A model generated the notes under the pieces. The model was not told the DNA's origin. It did not search any database and saw nothing but the letters and a program-made list of their open reading frames with translations. A DNA stretch of 64,000 nucleotides from Intestinibaculum porci (lineage in GTDB: Bacteria; Bacillota_I; Bacilli_A; Erysipelotrichales; Coprobacillaceae). The stretch spans positions 496,001 to 560,000 of the forward strand of contig NZ_AP019309.1 in the NCBI RefSeq assembly GCF_003925875.1, given 5' to 3'. Shown here one piece after another: positions 34,389 to 43,941 of the stretch. The translations under genes and the position numbers were made by a program. Position 1 is the first letter of the stretch. Each line of letters opens with the position of its first letter.

Positions 34389-35498
34389 TTAGTCTGAAAT
34401 ATCACTATCCATCGCCATAATAATGCGGTAATCAGGATATAACTCTTCGACATCACCATGGATATGATTGAATAAAGCCGGTCTGTCCTCGGCATCAAAG
34501 TCGATGATAATATCAAACTGAATCGTTTTTTCTTCTTCATTGACATAGAACCCATGCATCTGTAATACATGATCATGCCCCATCACACAGTCATGAATCT
34601 TATCTTCCATCTCTTTGATATGATTGTTAAGGGTATTGATTGAATAAACTCCAATCCCCGTTAAGAGCACATGATATTTTTCATAAATAGTGTGGGAAAT
34701 CTTACGTGATAATTCATCAATATCACGGGCGGTCATCGTATCAAGAACTTCAATATGAACACTCCCTAAGAAACGATCAACACCATAACTGTTTAAGACT
34801 AAGTCATAACTGCCATTGACACCATCAAAGCTATTAATCGTTTCCTTGATTTCTTTCGATAAGTGTGAATCAATACGTTCCCCTAAAATCTGTGATAAGG
34901 TATCTTTCAACAAATCAATACCACTCTTAATGATGATCGCCGCAATAATCGCCCCTAAATAAGCTTCCAAAGAAATATGGAAGAAGATATAGATGATCGC
35001 CGCTACTAAAGTCGTTACAGAGATAATGGCATCATTTAAAGCATCTTCTCCAGAGGCAATTAAGGAATTAGAATTCACTTTCTGACCTCTCTTTTTTACA
35101 AATAACCCTAAAAGTACTTTTACAACGACCCCAACACTGACAATGACTAAAGCAATAGTTTTATAGTCTGGGCTGCTTGGATGGAAAATACTTTTGATTG
35201 ATTCCACAAAGGCAGTAATACCAGCATAGAGAACGATACAGGAAATAATAGTAGCTGATAAATATTCAACACGTCCATAACCCATTGGATGTTTCGCATC
35301 AGGCGCTTTATTCGCGAGTTTCGTTCCGACAATAGTAATCACACTCGATAAGGCATCTGATAAGTTATTCACTGCATCCATAGTAATAGCAATCGAATGA
35401 GAAATCACGCCGACAAAAGCTTTAAAAGCCGCTAAAGCAATATTTGTAAGAATACCAATAATACTTGTTTGAATAATAATCGCATCACGATTTTGCAT
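34389..35498 (-). CDS. Cation diffusion facilitator (CDF) family metal exporter
   Basis: A 369-residue metal/proton antiporter of the cytoplasmic membrane with six helices in the N-terminal 215 residues and a C-terminal cytoplasmic ferredoxin-like domain (with an extension of about 90 residues that is long for the family). Metal-site motifs: ITMDAVNNLSDALSS on helix 2, HPMGYGRVEYL after helix 2, and ASGEDALNDAIIS on helix 5. The residue pattern does not let me choose between zinc, manganese and iron. The start at 35498 gives proper spacing to GGGAGG; the ATG at 35504 is too close. Confidence 0.9.
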   Translation of the reverse strand: MQNRDAIIIQTSIIGILTNIALAAFKAFVGVISHSIAITMDAVNNLSDALSSVITIVGTKLANKAPDAKHPMGYGRVEYLSATIISCIVLYAGITAFVESIKSIFHPSSPDYKTIALVIVSVGVVVKVLLGLFVKKRGQKVNSNSLIASGEDALNDAIISVTTLVAAIIYIFFHISLEAYLGAIIAAIIIKSGIDLLKDTLSQILGERIDSHLSKEIKETINSFDGVNGSYDLVLNSYGVDRFLGSVHIEVLDTMTARDIDELSRKISHTIYEKYHVLLTGIGVYSINTLNNHIKEMEDKIHDCVMGHDHVLQMHGFYVNEEEKTIQFDIIIDFDAEDRPALFNHIHGDVEELYPDYRIIMAMDSDISD

Positions 35499-35599
35499 AT
35501 GCATTCCTCCCTAATGATTGTGCACAATTAAGTATATCATTCTTTCTAGAAAATGAAAGAGACTCTTTTGTTTGTATAGTTAGTTATTAGGCAGTTATT

Positions 35600-35700
35600 G
35601 GGTGTTTTAATGTGTTATTGGGTGTTTTAATGTGTTATTGGGTGTTTTAATGTGTTATTGGGTGTTTTAATGTGTTATTGGGTCCTTATAATGTGTTATA
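35600..35700. repeat. 20-bp tandem repeat (VNTR-like)
   Basis: Four perfect copies of GGGTGTTTTAATGTGTTATT run from 35600 to 35679, followed by a degenerate fifth (GGGTCCTTATAATGTGTTAT). No reading frame crosses them. A terminator (AAGAGGC/GCCTCTT) lies at 35714-35740. Confidence 0.9.
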
Positions 35701-35747
35701 GGACGTTATTTAAAAGAGGCGGGAAAGATTCCTGCCTCTTATAAGAC

Positions 35748-36231
35748 TTACTTAATAATCCATTGACCAAATTTCTTTGAACCGATATGTTCAATTAAGT
35801 GTTTTGATTGTAATTTTCTAATGTGATATTACACTGCATCGATAGTCCAATTTAATTCTTTTGCAAGAAGAGCTTGAGTGAATTCTGGATGTACTTTTAA
35901 GGCACTTAAAATCTCATTTTCCTTATCAGTTTAATATAATGGAATTATGATGTGTTTCTGTTTTAATAGGGATAGTATGTGTATTTTCTCCTCTTGTCGC
36001 TGGATCGATGACACCAAATTGATCTGTCTCAAAAGGACGTCGGAAAAATGTGATAGGAAGAGCAATACGGGGGATACCGGATCCCTAGGATTCGAGTACT
36101 TGATCTTTAGAAAAAAACGACTACCCATGGATTATTCTTAATACCAAAACCAATGTCCCGTCAATGCCATTAGCGAAGGCGACTACAGTTTTTAAAATTC
36201 GTTTTGAACTTTTGAAATGATCCCAATTCAT
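35748..36231 (-). pseudogene. Decayed AlbA_2-type ATP-binding transcriptional regulator
   Basis: Pieces of an AlbA_2/divergent-AAA regulator can be read in shifting frames: the N-terminus MNWDHFKSSKRILKTVVAFANGIDGTLVLV, a middle piece GIPRIALPITFFRRPFETDQFGV, and a C-terminal winged-helix piece HPEFTQALLAKELNW, then QSKHLIEHIGSKKFGQWIIK. (Intact relatives end with a GSKKNGYW-type motif.) Several stops and large internal deletions reduce about 450 codons to about 160. It is dead. The tandem repeat and terminator lie just beyond its 3' end. Confidence 0.65.
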
Positions 36232-36310
36232 AGAGATGCTCCTCATATTTGTGATTGCGAATGAAAGAACTTATATTACTTTTATGATAGTACAAAAAAA
36301 GAAGAAAAAA

Positions 36311-36715
36311 CTATTTTTTCTTCTTCATTTCAGCGATTCTTGTTTTATTGTATTCGTTGTAGGCTTTCTTGAATTGTGGACTCATGGCAGAGGCTGAGAC
36401 ATTGGAAAGAATGATCGCAGTCACAATAATGATCGCCCAGGCTGCAATATGGTGAGCGAGTTTACGCGTTTTAAATAAAGGTAGTTTTTCTTTAAGTCCG
36501 CCATAATCTAATTCGACAAACAAACCAAAGCCAATCATAATATAGATAATAACTGAAGAGACTTTAAAAAGAATGCGATCCGCCATCGTCATAGCGTTGG
36601 CCACGGCAGGAGAGTAGATCTTCGCAAAGTCTGAATTATGTAAGACGGAAAAAGTCATAATTAAAGTCCCTAAAAAGGCAAACCAGATAATAAGTCGTTT
36701 AATGGAAATTTTCAT
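36311..36715 (-). CDS. Small membrane protein, unknown
   Basis: A 134-residue protein with three predicted membrane helices (LIIWFAFLGTLIMTFSVL, VSSVIIYIMIGFGLFV, AAWAIIIVTAIILS) and a basic C-terminal tail ending in MKKKK. The ribosome site GAGGAGG is 6 bases before the ATG, so it is very probably expressed. No family recognised. Confidence 0.7.
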   Translation of the reverse strand: MKISIKRLIIWFAFLGTLIMTFSVLHNSDFAKIYSPAVANAMTMADRILFKVSSVIIYIMIGFGLFVELDYGGLKEKLPLFKTRKLAHHIAAWAIIIVTAIILSNVSASAMSPQFKKAYNEYNKTRIAEMKKKK

Positions 36716-36809
36716 GTTATTCCTCCTCGTCTCTTATTCTATCATAAATGAAAGTGTATTCAAAAGACAATAAAACATGATACAATAGAAAAGAAATGGG
36801 GGAATGCAG

Positions 36810-37088
36810 ATGTTCATTAATGGACTTACAGGAGCGGTCATGATGATCGTCGCTTTAATATTCTGGTGGTATAAGATTTTATCCCATCCAACCTTTATTT
36901 TTATTATGTGTGTCCTGATTATTATGATGTTTGTCGGTGTTGGGGCTATTTATAATGCATATGAACCAGGGGATACACCAATTTATGTCAGTATTATAAG
37001 CAGTTACTGGCCAATTGTGGTTTCAAGTATTATTTCATTGATTGTGGTACCAATTCGTTTTAAGAAAGATGAAGAAAACAAAAAATAG
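36810..37088 (+). CDS. Small membrane protein, unknown
   Basis: A 92-residue protein with three predicted helices (GAVMMIVALIFWWYKIL, FIFIMCVLIIMMFVGVGAIY, WPIVVSSIISLIVVPI) and a charged C-terminus (KKDEENKK). ATG 36810 is chosen over 36804 because the GGGGGA ribosome site touches the latter. Function unknown. Confidence 0.65.
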   Translation: MFINGLTGAVMMIVALIFWWYKILSHPTFIFIMCVLIIMMFVGVGAIYNAYEPGDTPIYVSIISSYWPIVVSSIISLIVVPIRFKKDEENKK

Positions 37089-37217
37089 TTATATCTCTAT
37101 TAGATCAAAAAAATGTTGCTATAAATGTATTTAATATAAAACCACTTATTTAGGCAAAAATAGAAAAAATTGAGTGATTTTTAAAAGTAGTAACTTTAAA
37201 GATAAATGAAGACAATA

Positions 37218-37247
37218 AAAGAGATCTCTTTGTGTTGAGATCTCTTT
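37218..37247. terminator. Terminator downstream of asd
   Basis: AAAGAGATCTC/GAGATCTCTTT stem with an 8-base loop between convergent genes. Confidence 0.85.
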
Positions 37248-37255
37248 AAAGTACT

Positions 37256-38353
37256 TTATTTTTTAGTGATGAAGCCTTTAGCTTTTAATAATTCAGCACA
37301 TAAGACGCCGCCACCAGCTGCGCCACGGATGGTGTTATGAGATAAGCCGACGAATTTCCAGTCATAAACCTTATCTTCTCTTAAACGACCAACGGAAACA
37401 CCGAAGCCATTTTCATAGTTAACATCTAAGGTAACCTGTGGACGATTATCATCTTCTAAGTACTGGATGAACTGTTTTGGGGCATTAGGTAAACCTAAGC
37501 GCTGTGGTTCACCAGAGAATGATGTCATCGCATCAATTAACTGCTGTTTTGTAGGATTCTTTCTGAATTTTACGAAGACCGCAGCCGTGTGGCCATATAA
37601 TACTGGGACACGGATACACTGTGAAGTAATGGTAATGGTATCTTCACCAAGTGGAACAATTTCTTTCTTTTCATGATCGACATGACCCCATACACGTAAT
37701 GGTTCACGTTCTGATTTTTCTTCTTCACCGCCGATATAAGGAATAATATTGCCAACCATTTCTGGCCATTCCTTAAAGTTTTTACCAGCCCCGGAAATAG
37801 CCTGATAAGTCGTTACAACAACTTCGTAAGGTTCGAATTCTTTCCAGGCTGTTAAGACTGGTGTATAAGACTGAATAGAGCAGTTAGGTTTAACAGCTAC
37901 GAATCCACGTTTAGTGCCTAAACGTTCCTTCTGATACTGAATAACATCAGTTGCGTCTGGGTTGATTTCAGGAATAATCATTGGAACATCAGGGGTCCAG
38001 CGATGGGCGGAGTTGTTAGAAACAACAGGTGTTTCTGTCTTCGCATACGCTTCTTCAATTTTCTTGATTTCATCTTTACTCATATCAACTGCTGAGAAAA
38101 CAAAGTCAACCTGACTTGCGACTTCTTCAACGTCATTAACGTTGTAACAAACAAGATCTTTGACTGCGGCTGGAATAGGGGTATCCATCTTCCAGCGTCC
38201 GCTGACTGCTTCTTCATAAGTTTTCCCCGCACTTCTTGGGCTGGCAGCAACGGTTGTCACTTCAAACCAAGGGTGATTTTCTAATAATGCAATGAATCTC
38301 TGGCCTACCATACCAGTAGCGCCAAGAATACCGACTCGTAATTTTTCGCTCAT
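37256..38353 (-). CDS. asd: Aspartate-semialdehyde dehydrogenase (archaeal/fungal-type)
   Basis: Reduces aspartyl phosphate to aspartate semialdehyde in the lysine, threonine and methionine pathways. The 365-residue enzyme has the NADP loop VGILGATGMVGQRFIALL, the catalytic cysteine in VAVKPNCSIQSYTP, the QAISGAGKNF segment and a His in RVPVLYGHTAAVFV. Length and the PNCS context match the shorter archaeal/fungal type rather than the classic Gram-negative Asd. It stands as a single gene. Confidence 0.95.
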   Translation of the reverse strand: MSEKLRVGILGATGMVGQRFIALLENHPWFEVTTVAASPRSAGKTYEEAVSGRWKMDTPIPAAVKDLVCYNVNDVEEVASQVDFVFSAVDMSKDEIKKIEEAYAKTETPVVSNNSAHRWTPDVPMIIPEINPDATDVIQYQKERLGTKRGFVAVKPNCSIQSYTPVLTAWKEFEPYEVVVTTYQAISGAGKNFKEWPEMVGNIIPYIGGEEEKSEREPLRVWGHVDHEKKEIVPLGEDTITITSQCIRVPVLYGHTAAVFVKFRKNPTKQQLIDAMTSFSGEPQRLGLPNAPKQFIQYLEDDNRPQVTLDVNYENGFGVSVGRLREDKVYDWKFVGLSHNTIRGAAGGGVLCAELLKAKGFITKK

Positions 38354-38649
38354 TTTACTCTCCGTTTCATAAATATAAAATTTCTTTCCTTTATTTCGAA
38401 AAATAGAAAAGAATATATCGAGATATTCGGTAAAGACGAATAATCGATATCTTATGCAATATCATACATAAAAAAGACGCAAAATACAAGGAAATTGCGT
38501 ACTTTCTTTAAGGAAAATATACAGAGGGGGAGGGAAATGTTGGAAAAGTAAATGAAAGGGAGAAAAACGGATTTCAAATGCGGTTTTGAAAAACGTGTCT
38601 GACGCTTCTTCGCTATAATGGAGTCACAAAGAGAAAAGGAGTGACGACA

Positions 38650-39231
38650 ATGATCGAAAATTATTTAGAGTTAATGCATTTCACATTAGAAGATATGAAG
38701 GACTATTTAGAAGAGATCAGTGGCAGTGAAGAGGTGGAAGACTGCTTCTTAGAACGTCAGGTAAAGGCGTTTGTCGAGAAACATAAAAAAGAATACTTAG
38801 CCTACGCCTTAACGGCTTTGATGAACGCTCAAGGGGCGAGTGAAATGGAATATCATTTTGTGATGATCAATTACTTCTTTCATGGTGAAGAAGTGGTAGA
38901 GAAGATGAAGGCGGCTTTAAAACCACTCATCTTAGCGACCCAGAAACCTATTGCCATTTATCGCTTGTTACGTCATATTATGGACTTAGACTGTGCGAGT
39001 CTGATTGATGCCTTATATCAGGCCGGCTATCTCACTTTACAGCAGGCGGCTTACTTATGTCTGGTCGAGAAAAATATTGACTTAGCCTATACATATTTAA
39101 TGGCCTGTGATACGATGCCTAAAGAAGCCCTGCTTGATTATTTCCACTCTTATTCGACGACGGGCTATTATGCATTGAAGAAACACTTTAAGAAATCCGC
39201 AAAACTGTCTTTATCACTCGGCACTTATTAA
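38650..39231 (+). CDS. Unknown helical protein, operon partner of a WYL regulator
   Basis: A 193-residue soluble, all-helical protein with acidic N-terminal half (LEDMKDYLEEISGSEEVED). ATG 38650 is used since the GTG at 38641 overlaps the AAAAGGAG ribosome site. It is 12 bases upstream of the WYL-domain regulator, so both are co-expressed. No family recognised. The gap 38354-38649 on its left holds small inverted repeats (for example ACGCAA/TTGCGT near 38475-38500). Confidence 0.65.
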   Translation: MIENYLELMHFTLEDMKDYLEEISGSEEVEDCFLERQVKAFVEKHKKEYLAYALTALMNAQGASEMEYHFVMINYFFHGEEVVEKMKAALKPLILATQKPIAIYRLLRHIMDLDCASLIDALYQAGYLTLQQAAYLCLVEKNIDLAYTYLMACDTMPKEALLDYFHSYSTTGYYALKKHFKKSAKLSLSLGTY

Positions 39232-39243
39232 GGAGGGATCACG

Positions 39244-40230
39244 ATGGGGGAAAAGATGGCTGTCATCTTTGCGATCATCGCTTCGTCACCTGGCAAAGCG
39301 ATGGCTGGTAAAGATATCGCCAAAGCCTTGGATGCCCAAGGTAAGCATATGGATATGAAGACAATCTATAAAACAATCAGGGAAATCAATGCCTTCTTTT
39401 ATCCAGTCTTACAGGAAGATATGTTTGTGCCGATCCGCAAGGTCGGCTGGCAGTTAAGAAAAGAATACTTTGAAGATGGGCAGCTGCAGCTGCTCATCGA
39501 TGCCATCACTTATAATAAAGACTTATCTTATAATGAAAAGCAGGAACTGATTGATAAGCTCACATACTTTTCATCAGCTTCCCAGGAATCACGCCTGATT
39601 ACCCATGTGGAAAAAGATGAAAAACCTTTTTCTTTAATGTTAAACTTATCCGTCATTATGAAGGCCATTGCGACCCAGACGAATATTGCCTTTGAGTATG
39701 TCAGTTATGAGATTGATGAGAATCGCCATCCTTATGAAGTGGCTTCTACGCATGGCAATCATGGCACAACATATGTTGTTTCGCCCTATACGATTGTCTT
39801 ATCCAATAACCATTATTATATGATTGGTTACTTCTCATTACGTAAAAATTCCTTATCAATGTATCGGATCGATCGCATGCGCAAGGTCTTAACCCGCAAA
39901 GGCGCTTTCTATGATATTCGTGATTCTTATGATATTGATGACTATATCAGCCGCAGTTTCAATATGTTTGTCAATGGGGTGGAGACCGATTTAGTCTTAC
40001 ATTTCCATAAAGGTATTTTACGAGAAGTCGTTTCACGCTTTGGTGAAAATATCACTATTGAAAGCTTAAGCGGAGAATGGTATGAAGCGGTGGTTACAGC
40101 ACAAAGTTATTCTCGCGGTTTATTAAGCTGGTTACTTATGTTAGGCTCTCAGGTTGAAGTCGTTTCACCAAAGAGTATCCGTGAGGATATTCGCAAAGAA
40201 GTCGAGAAAACCTTAAAACATTACAAATGA
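39244..40230 (+). CDS. WYL-domain transcriptional regulator
   Basis: A 328-residue DNA-binding regulator. The N-terminal part is a helix-turn-helix (KAMAGKDIAKALDAQGKHMDMKTIYKTIREIN), and residues about 135-225 form the WYL domain (IAFEYVSYEIDENRHPYEVA, VVSPYTIVLSNNHYYMIGYF, YRIDRM), which binds nucleic acids or small ligands. A WCX-like C-terminal domain follows. The target is unknown; its co-transcribed helical partner at 38650 may be involved. Confidence 0.88.
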   Translation: MGEKMAVIFAIIASSPGKAMAGKDIAKALDAQGKHMDMKTIYKTIREINAFFYPVLQEDMFVPIRKVGWQLRKEYFEDGQLQLLIDAITYNKDLSYNEKQELIDKLTYFSSASQESRLITHVEKDEKPFSLMLNLSVIMKAIATQTNIAFEYVSYEIDENRHPYEVASTHGNHGTTYVVSPYTIVLSNNHYYMIGYFSLRKNSLSMYRIDRMRKVLTRKGAFYDIRDSYDIDDYISRSFNMFVNGVETDLVLHFHKGILREVVSRFGENITIESLSGEWYEAVVTAQSYSRGLLSWLLMLGSQVEVVSPKSIREDIRKEVEKTLKHYK

Positions 40231-40233
40231 AAA

Positions 40234-40258
40234 GGCGGTGCTGACGCACCGTCTTATT
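40234..40258. terminator. Terminator between WYL regulator and hom
   Basis: GGCGGTGC/GCACCGTC stem with a TGAC loop, overlapping the hom stop region. Confidence 0.75.
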
Positions 40259-41414
40259 TTTCGTCTCTGACTTTTAATAAAGTGTATTTCACACCTGAAA
40301 GCTGTAATTTTAAAGCATTTAAATTCTGCTTTGTAGTAATGTAGATATACTGATCATCCATCGAATAAGATTCTTCATAATCAATATCTAATGGCTGAGA
40401 AGAGCGGACATAGAAACGTGAGTCTTCAATTGGTGTAATGGCATCTGTATAGGTATAATCATGGGTCCATAATTCTTTATTATGGGTTTTCATGATATCT
40501 GATACGACAGCGCTGGCAGTCACATAACGGCCGGCCCCTTTGCCATAGAATAAGACGTTTTCGACATAGTCGCTGGTAATTTCAACAACGTTATAAGCCT
40601 GCATAACATTACCAACAATATCACTCATAGGCACTAAAGTAGGTGACACATCGATGCCGATCGAATTGTCTAACTTTTCTGCCTGAGCGATCAGTTTAAT
40701 ACGGTAACCAAGTTTTTTCGCATAATCCATATCCTGTTTTGTGACCTGACGGATACCCGTGGTATGGATCTTATCGAAGTCAAAGAAGATATGGAAAGCA
40801 TTCATTGCTAAAATAGCAATCTTATGCGCGGCATCAAAGCCATCTAAGTCTAAGGATGCATCAGCTTCCACGAAACCTAAGTCCTGCGCGATCGCTAAGG
40901 CTTCTTTGAAATCTAAGTTATCTGTTTCCATTAAGGTTAAGATGAAGTTTGTAGTGCCGTTGAGGATCCCTTCAATCTTCTTAATATTATTCGCAATTAA
41001 GCTTTCTTTTGCCGGTACGACAACTGGAATACCTCCGCCAACGGATGCTTCATAGAAAACATTGACACCTTTTTCTTTGGCTGCGGTAAAGATTTCCTGA
41101 CCATCATGAGCAAGCAATGCCTTATTAGCGGTTACGACATGTTTGCCTTTTTCAATGGCTCCCATAATAATTGTTTTTGCGAAGGTTAACCCGCCGATTA
41201 ATTCAACGACGACATCAACGCTTTCATCATCTAAGACATCATGGAAATCAGTTGTATAAATGACACCTTCAGGAAGACCAGGGTTTTCTAAGGCGCAGCC
41301 GTATTTGACAACGACTTCTTCACCAATTTCTTTTTCAAGTCTTTCTTTTTCTTTTGTCAGGATATCTAATGTACCAAAACCAACTGTACCTAGACCAACG
41401 ATACCTATAATCAT
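40254..41414 (-). CDS. hom: Homoserine dehydrogenase, without an ACT domain
   Basis: NAD(P)-dependent reduction of aspartate semialdehyde to homoserine, the step after Asd in the threonine/methionine branch. The 386-residue enzyme has the N-terminal loop IGIVGLGTVGFGTLDIL, VVTANKALLA, FYEASVGGGIPVV, ILNGTTNFILTLM and the catalytic region LGFVEADASLDLDGFDAAHK. Typical enzymes have a C-terminal ACT domain for threonine feedback (about 430 residues); here the C-terminus is short, with only a remnant-like YIYITTKQN strand. asd is nearby on the same strand but in a separate transcript. Confidence 0.94.
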   Translation of the reverse strand: MIIGIVGLGTVGFGTLDILTKEKERLEKEIGEEVVVKYGCALENPGLPEGVIYTTDFHDVLDDESVDVVVELIGGLTFAKTIIMGAIEKGKHVVTANKALLAHDGQEIFTAAKEKGVNVFYEASVGGGIPVVVPAKESLIANNIKKIEGILNGTTNFILTLMETDNLDFKEALAIAQDLGFVEADASLDLDGFDAAHKIAILAMNAFHIFFDFDKIHTTGIRQVTKQDMDYAKKLGYRIKLIAQAEKLDNSIGIDVSPTLVPMSDIVGNVMQAYNVVEITSDYVENVLFYGKGAGRYVTASAVVSDIMKTHNKELWTHDYTYTDAITPIEDSRFYVRSSQPLDIDYEESYSMDDQYIYITTKQNLNALKLQLSGVKYTLLKVRDEK

Positions 41415-41562
41415 AATAATACAAGTCCCCCTTTGCGTATTTACTTGTTTGATTCATTGTAACATTAACAAAGATGCACACACTTGTCAATTTCTTTTCA
41501 TGTGAATTCCTTATTATTAAATAATTAATCTCATTAATTTATCAAAAAGCTAAAAAAGAATG

Positions 41563-42357
41563 CTAAAAAAGTAATTCATCAATAGCATCAGACAACTGCG
41601 GCACGATATGGTTAGCCTGCTTTTGCACAGCGATTGGCGCGTAGTCAAAAGTAAAGGAATCATAAGCGGCCTGTAATAGCGGGAGATCATTGAAGTTATC
41701 ACCAATTCCGCATAAGTCTTCCTTATTAATATGGTAGTAATCACCAATTTGTTTGAGGGCATGACCCTTTGAGCAGCCTTTAGCGCAGACATCAATATGG
41801 ATATCATTGACATAGGCATTCACATAGTCGCCATAAGTCTTATTAATATAGGTAGCAAGGTTGACTGCCTGATTATGTTCACCACGGCGATAATGGAACG
41901 AAAAGGAAGGAATCTGCTGGGCCTTGAGATCATCTAACTGATCAATGAAGCGGATATTCTCTTTGGGCTGATTCTTCATTTTCTTATAGAGCGCTTTGAT
42001 GCTTTGTTTGAAATGATTGTTTTTGTCATTGAGCAAATACATGGCATTGCCATAAACCACTGAAACGTTCACTGGATAACGAGCATATATCTCTTTGACG
42101 ATTGCATAGGGAAACTGCTTTTCAAAAAGGACTTCGCCATCTTCATCGAGAATCAGGCCGCCGCTTAAGCAAATATAAAAATCATAATGGATATCGACAT
42201 TGGTGCTCGGTGCCACAATACCGTTATAAGAACGGCCGGTGCAGACGCCAAACTTATGACCGGCGGCCTGAAAAGTCTTAATAGCCTGGAGATCTTCCGC
42301 CTTGAACCCAGTGTGGAAATATAATGTATTGTCAAAATCACTTGCAAGTATTTTCAT
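41563..42357 (-). CDS. HAD-superfamily (Cof-type) phosphatase
   Basis: A 264-residue hydrolase of the IIB (Cof) subfamily: DFDNTLYFH with the nucleophile Asp, the second motif GVCTGRSY, a cap domain in the middle, and the C-terminal GCSKGHALKQIG and GIGDNFNDLPLLQAA motifs. Likely acts on sugar phosphates or related small molecules; substrate unknown. The promoter region lies between this gene and the V-ATPase operon. Confidence 0.9.
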   Translation of the reverse strand: MKILASDFDNTLYFHTGFKAEDLQAIKTFQAAGHKFGVCTGRSYNGIVAPSTNVDIHYDFYICLSGGLILDEDGEVLFEKQFPYAIVKEIYARYPVNVSVVYGNAMYLLNDKNNHFKQSIKALYKKMKNQPKENIRFIDQLDDLKAQQIPSFSFHYRRGEHNQAVNLATYINKTYGDYVNAYVNDIHIDVCAKGCSKGHALKQIGDYYHINKEDLCGIGDNFNDLPLLQAAYDSFTFDYAPIAVQKQANHIVPQLSDAIDELLF

Positions 42358-42575
42358 AGATTCACCTCGAAATCATTATAACATAGGATGAATCATTAGA
42401 AATGAGAATAAAATATCACGCATATAATTATGTCTCATATCGACTTTATTGTTTTAACATACGTAAAAAATATAGCAGGTTTGACTGTTATCGTTTACAT
42501 GGTTTTTTGGGTTTGAATTTTCCAAAACAAAGAGTTACACTGCATATGTAAATAAGAATGTAAGGAGGAAACTGT

Positions 42576-42887
42576 ATGGAAGAGTTGATTCAGGAAATCG
42601 TTGCGATTGACCATAAATGCGCTCAGGCTGTTAAAGATGCGGAAAAGAAAAAACAGGATGTATCTTTAAATATGGGCGATAAGAAAAAAGAAATTTATGA
42701 ATCATTCGTAGCTCAGTACCAGAAGACACTTGATGAAAAGAAAGCAGAGCTTCGCGCACAGATTGAAGCGCAGAAGAAAAGTGATGAAGAAGAATACAAT
42801 GCCTCATCACAGAAGCTCTCTGATCTTTATGCGCAGCATAAAGATGAATGGGTGAAAGAAATCGTAGAAAGATGTAAAGCGTCATAA
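42576..42887 (+). CDS. ntpF: V-type ATPase stalk subunit (G/H-like)
   Basis: A 103-residue, almost entirely coiled-coil protein rich in Lys, Glu and Gln (AEKKKQDVS, EKKAELRAQIEAQKKSDEEE), the character of the peripheral-stalk G/H subunit (NtpF, AhaH). It is the first gene of the operon, with GGAGGAA before the ATG, and its stop overlaps the next start. The 218-base gap upstream is the likely operon promoter region. Confidence 0.75.
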   Translation: MEELIQEIVAIDHKCAQAVKDAEKKKQDVSLNMGDKKKEIYESFVAQYQKTLDEKKAELRAQIEAQKKSDEEEYNASSQKLSDLYAQHKDEWVKEIVERCKAS

Positions 42888-43924
42888 TGAATTTTTCAAC
42901 CAATGCCGTTGCGTCTAAGGCAAAAGCAATGTATGCGCATCATATAACTGACGCGCAATACGAAGAACTCTTAAAAAGACGCAGTGTGAATGATGTCATG
43001 ACTTATCTCAAGAGTGAAACAGCTTATGCGGAAGCTCTTGAAGATGTCAAAGGGACCAACATTCACCGTGGAGAACTCGAAGCGCTGCTCGATGAAGAAG
43101 CGTTCATGAAGTCCTCAAAACTCATTCATTATGTACCCAAAAAAGACATTAAATTCTATTCATTAGGCGTCACACGGTTAGAAATTCGTCTAATTCTTAC
43201 AAAAGTAAGCTTGCTTAATAGCGATAACCATGAAAACTATGATATGGATCTTCCTGCTTATTTAGCAAAATATGCATCCTTTAATATTTATGGTTTGTTA
43301 AGTATCGACTCCTATCCGATGTTATGTGACTATCTCAAGAAGACGATGTACTATAACGATCTTGTTGAGCATATGCCAACAGATGATGATGAAAAAGTCG
43401 ATCTGAATTTGTTGGAATATGATTTAAAACGGACATATTATCATTATGAAGTTGAAACCGTAAAATCATTATTTAAAGGTCAGAAACAAAAAGATCTTCT
43501 AACGATGATCTATACCAGTATCGAGTTAGAAAATATCACTAAGATCTATCGTTTAAAACGATATTTCAAAGTTTCACCAGAAGTGATCAAACAGTCCTTA
43601 ATCATGGAATACTCACGTATTCCACGTAAGATGATGGATGAACTGATCGAGGCTAAGGATGTTAAGGAATTTCTGAAGCTATTAGCCGCTTCACCATATC
43701 ATCTGTATATAGATGATCAGGAATTCGTGTATATTGAATATCACGCTACCAAGATTTCTTATCATCTCGCCAAACGCTACATGCGGTTCTCAACCGATCC
43801 AGCATGCGTCTACATGGCTTTTCTGATTGTTCACGAATGCGAAATAACCAATCTGAAACATATTATTGAAGGTCTGCGCTATGGCGAAGACAGTGAACGC
43901 ATTAAAGCAATGCTGATTTATTAG
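42887..43924 (+). CDS. ntpC: V-type ATPase subunit C (central-stalk d-type subunit)
   Basis: A 345-residue, all-helical funnel-shaped subunit that joins the central shaft to the membrane ring. It matches NtpC/AtpC by length, position and pattern (YAHHITDAQYEELLKRRSVNDVMTYLKSETAYAE at the N-terminus and a C-terminal LIVHECEITNLKHIIEGLRYG). The start overlaps the preceding stop (TAATGA). In Enterococcus hirae subunit C follows E; here it comes early in the operon. Confidence 0.85.
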   Translation: MNFSTNAVASKAKAMYAHHITDAQYEELLKRRSVNDVMTYLKSETAYAEALEDVKGTNIHRGELEALLDEEAFMKSSKLIHYVPKKDIKFYSLGVTRLEIRLILTKVSLLNSDNHENYDMDLPAYLAKYASFNIYGLLSIDSYPMLCDYLKKTMYYNDLVEHMPTDDDEKVDLNLLEYDLKRTYYHYEVETVKSLFKGQKQKDLLTMIYTSIELENITKIYRLKRYFKVSPEVIKQSLIMEYSRIPRKMMDELIEAKDVKEFLKLLAASPYHLYIDDQEFVYIEYHATKISYHLAKRYMRFSTDPACVYMAFLIVHECEITNLKHIIEGLRYGEDSERIKAMLIY

Positions 43925-43941
43925 AAGTAGGGGGATTACAT

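Noticed and set aside
35600-35700. CRISPR-like tandem repeat
   Set aside because: The copies are directly adjacent with no spacers; it is a simple tandem repeat.
36060-36110. tRNA-like GGATTCGAG segment
   Set aside because: No cloverleaf or acceptor stem can be formed around it; it belongs to the AlbA-type pseudogene.
35947-36141. Small plus-strand gene of 64 codons
   Set aside because: It lies antisense to recognisable pieces of the AlbA-type pseudogene and has no ribosome site or family similarity.
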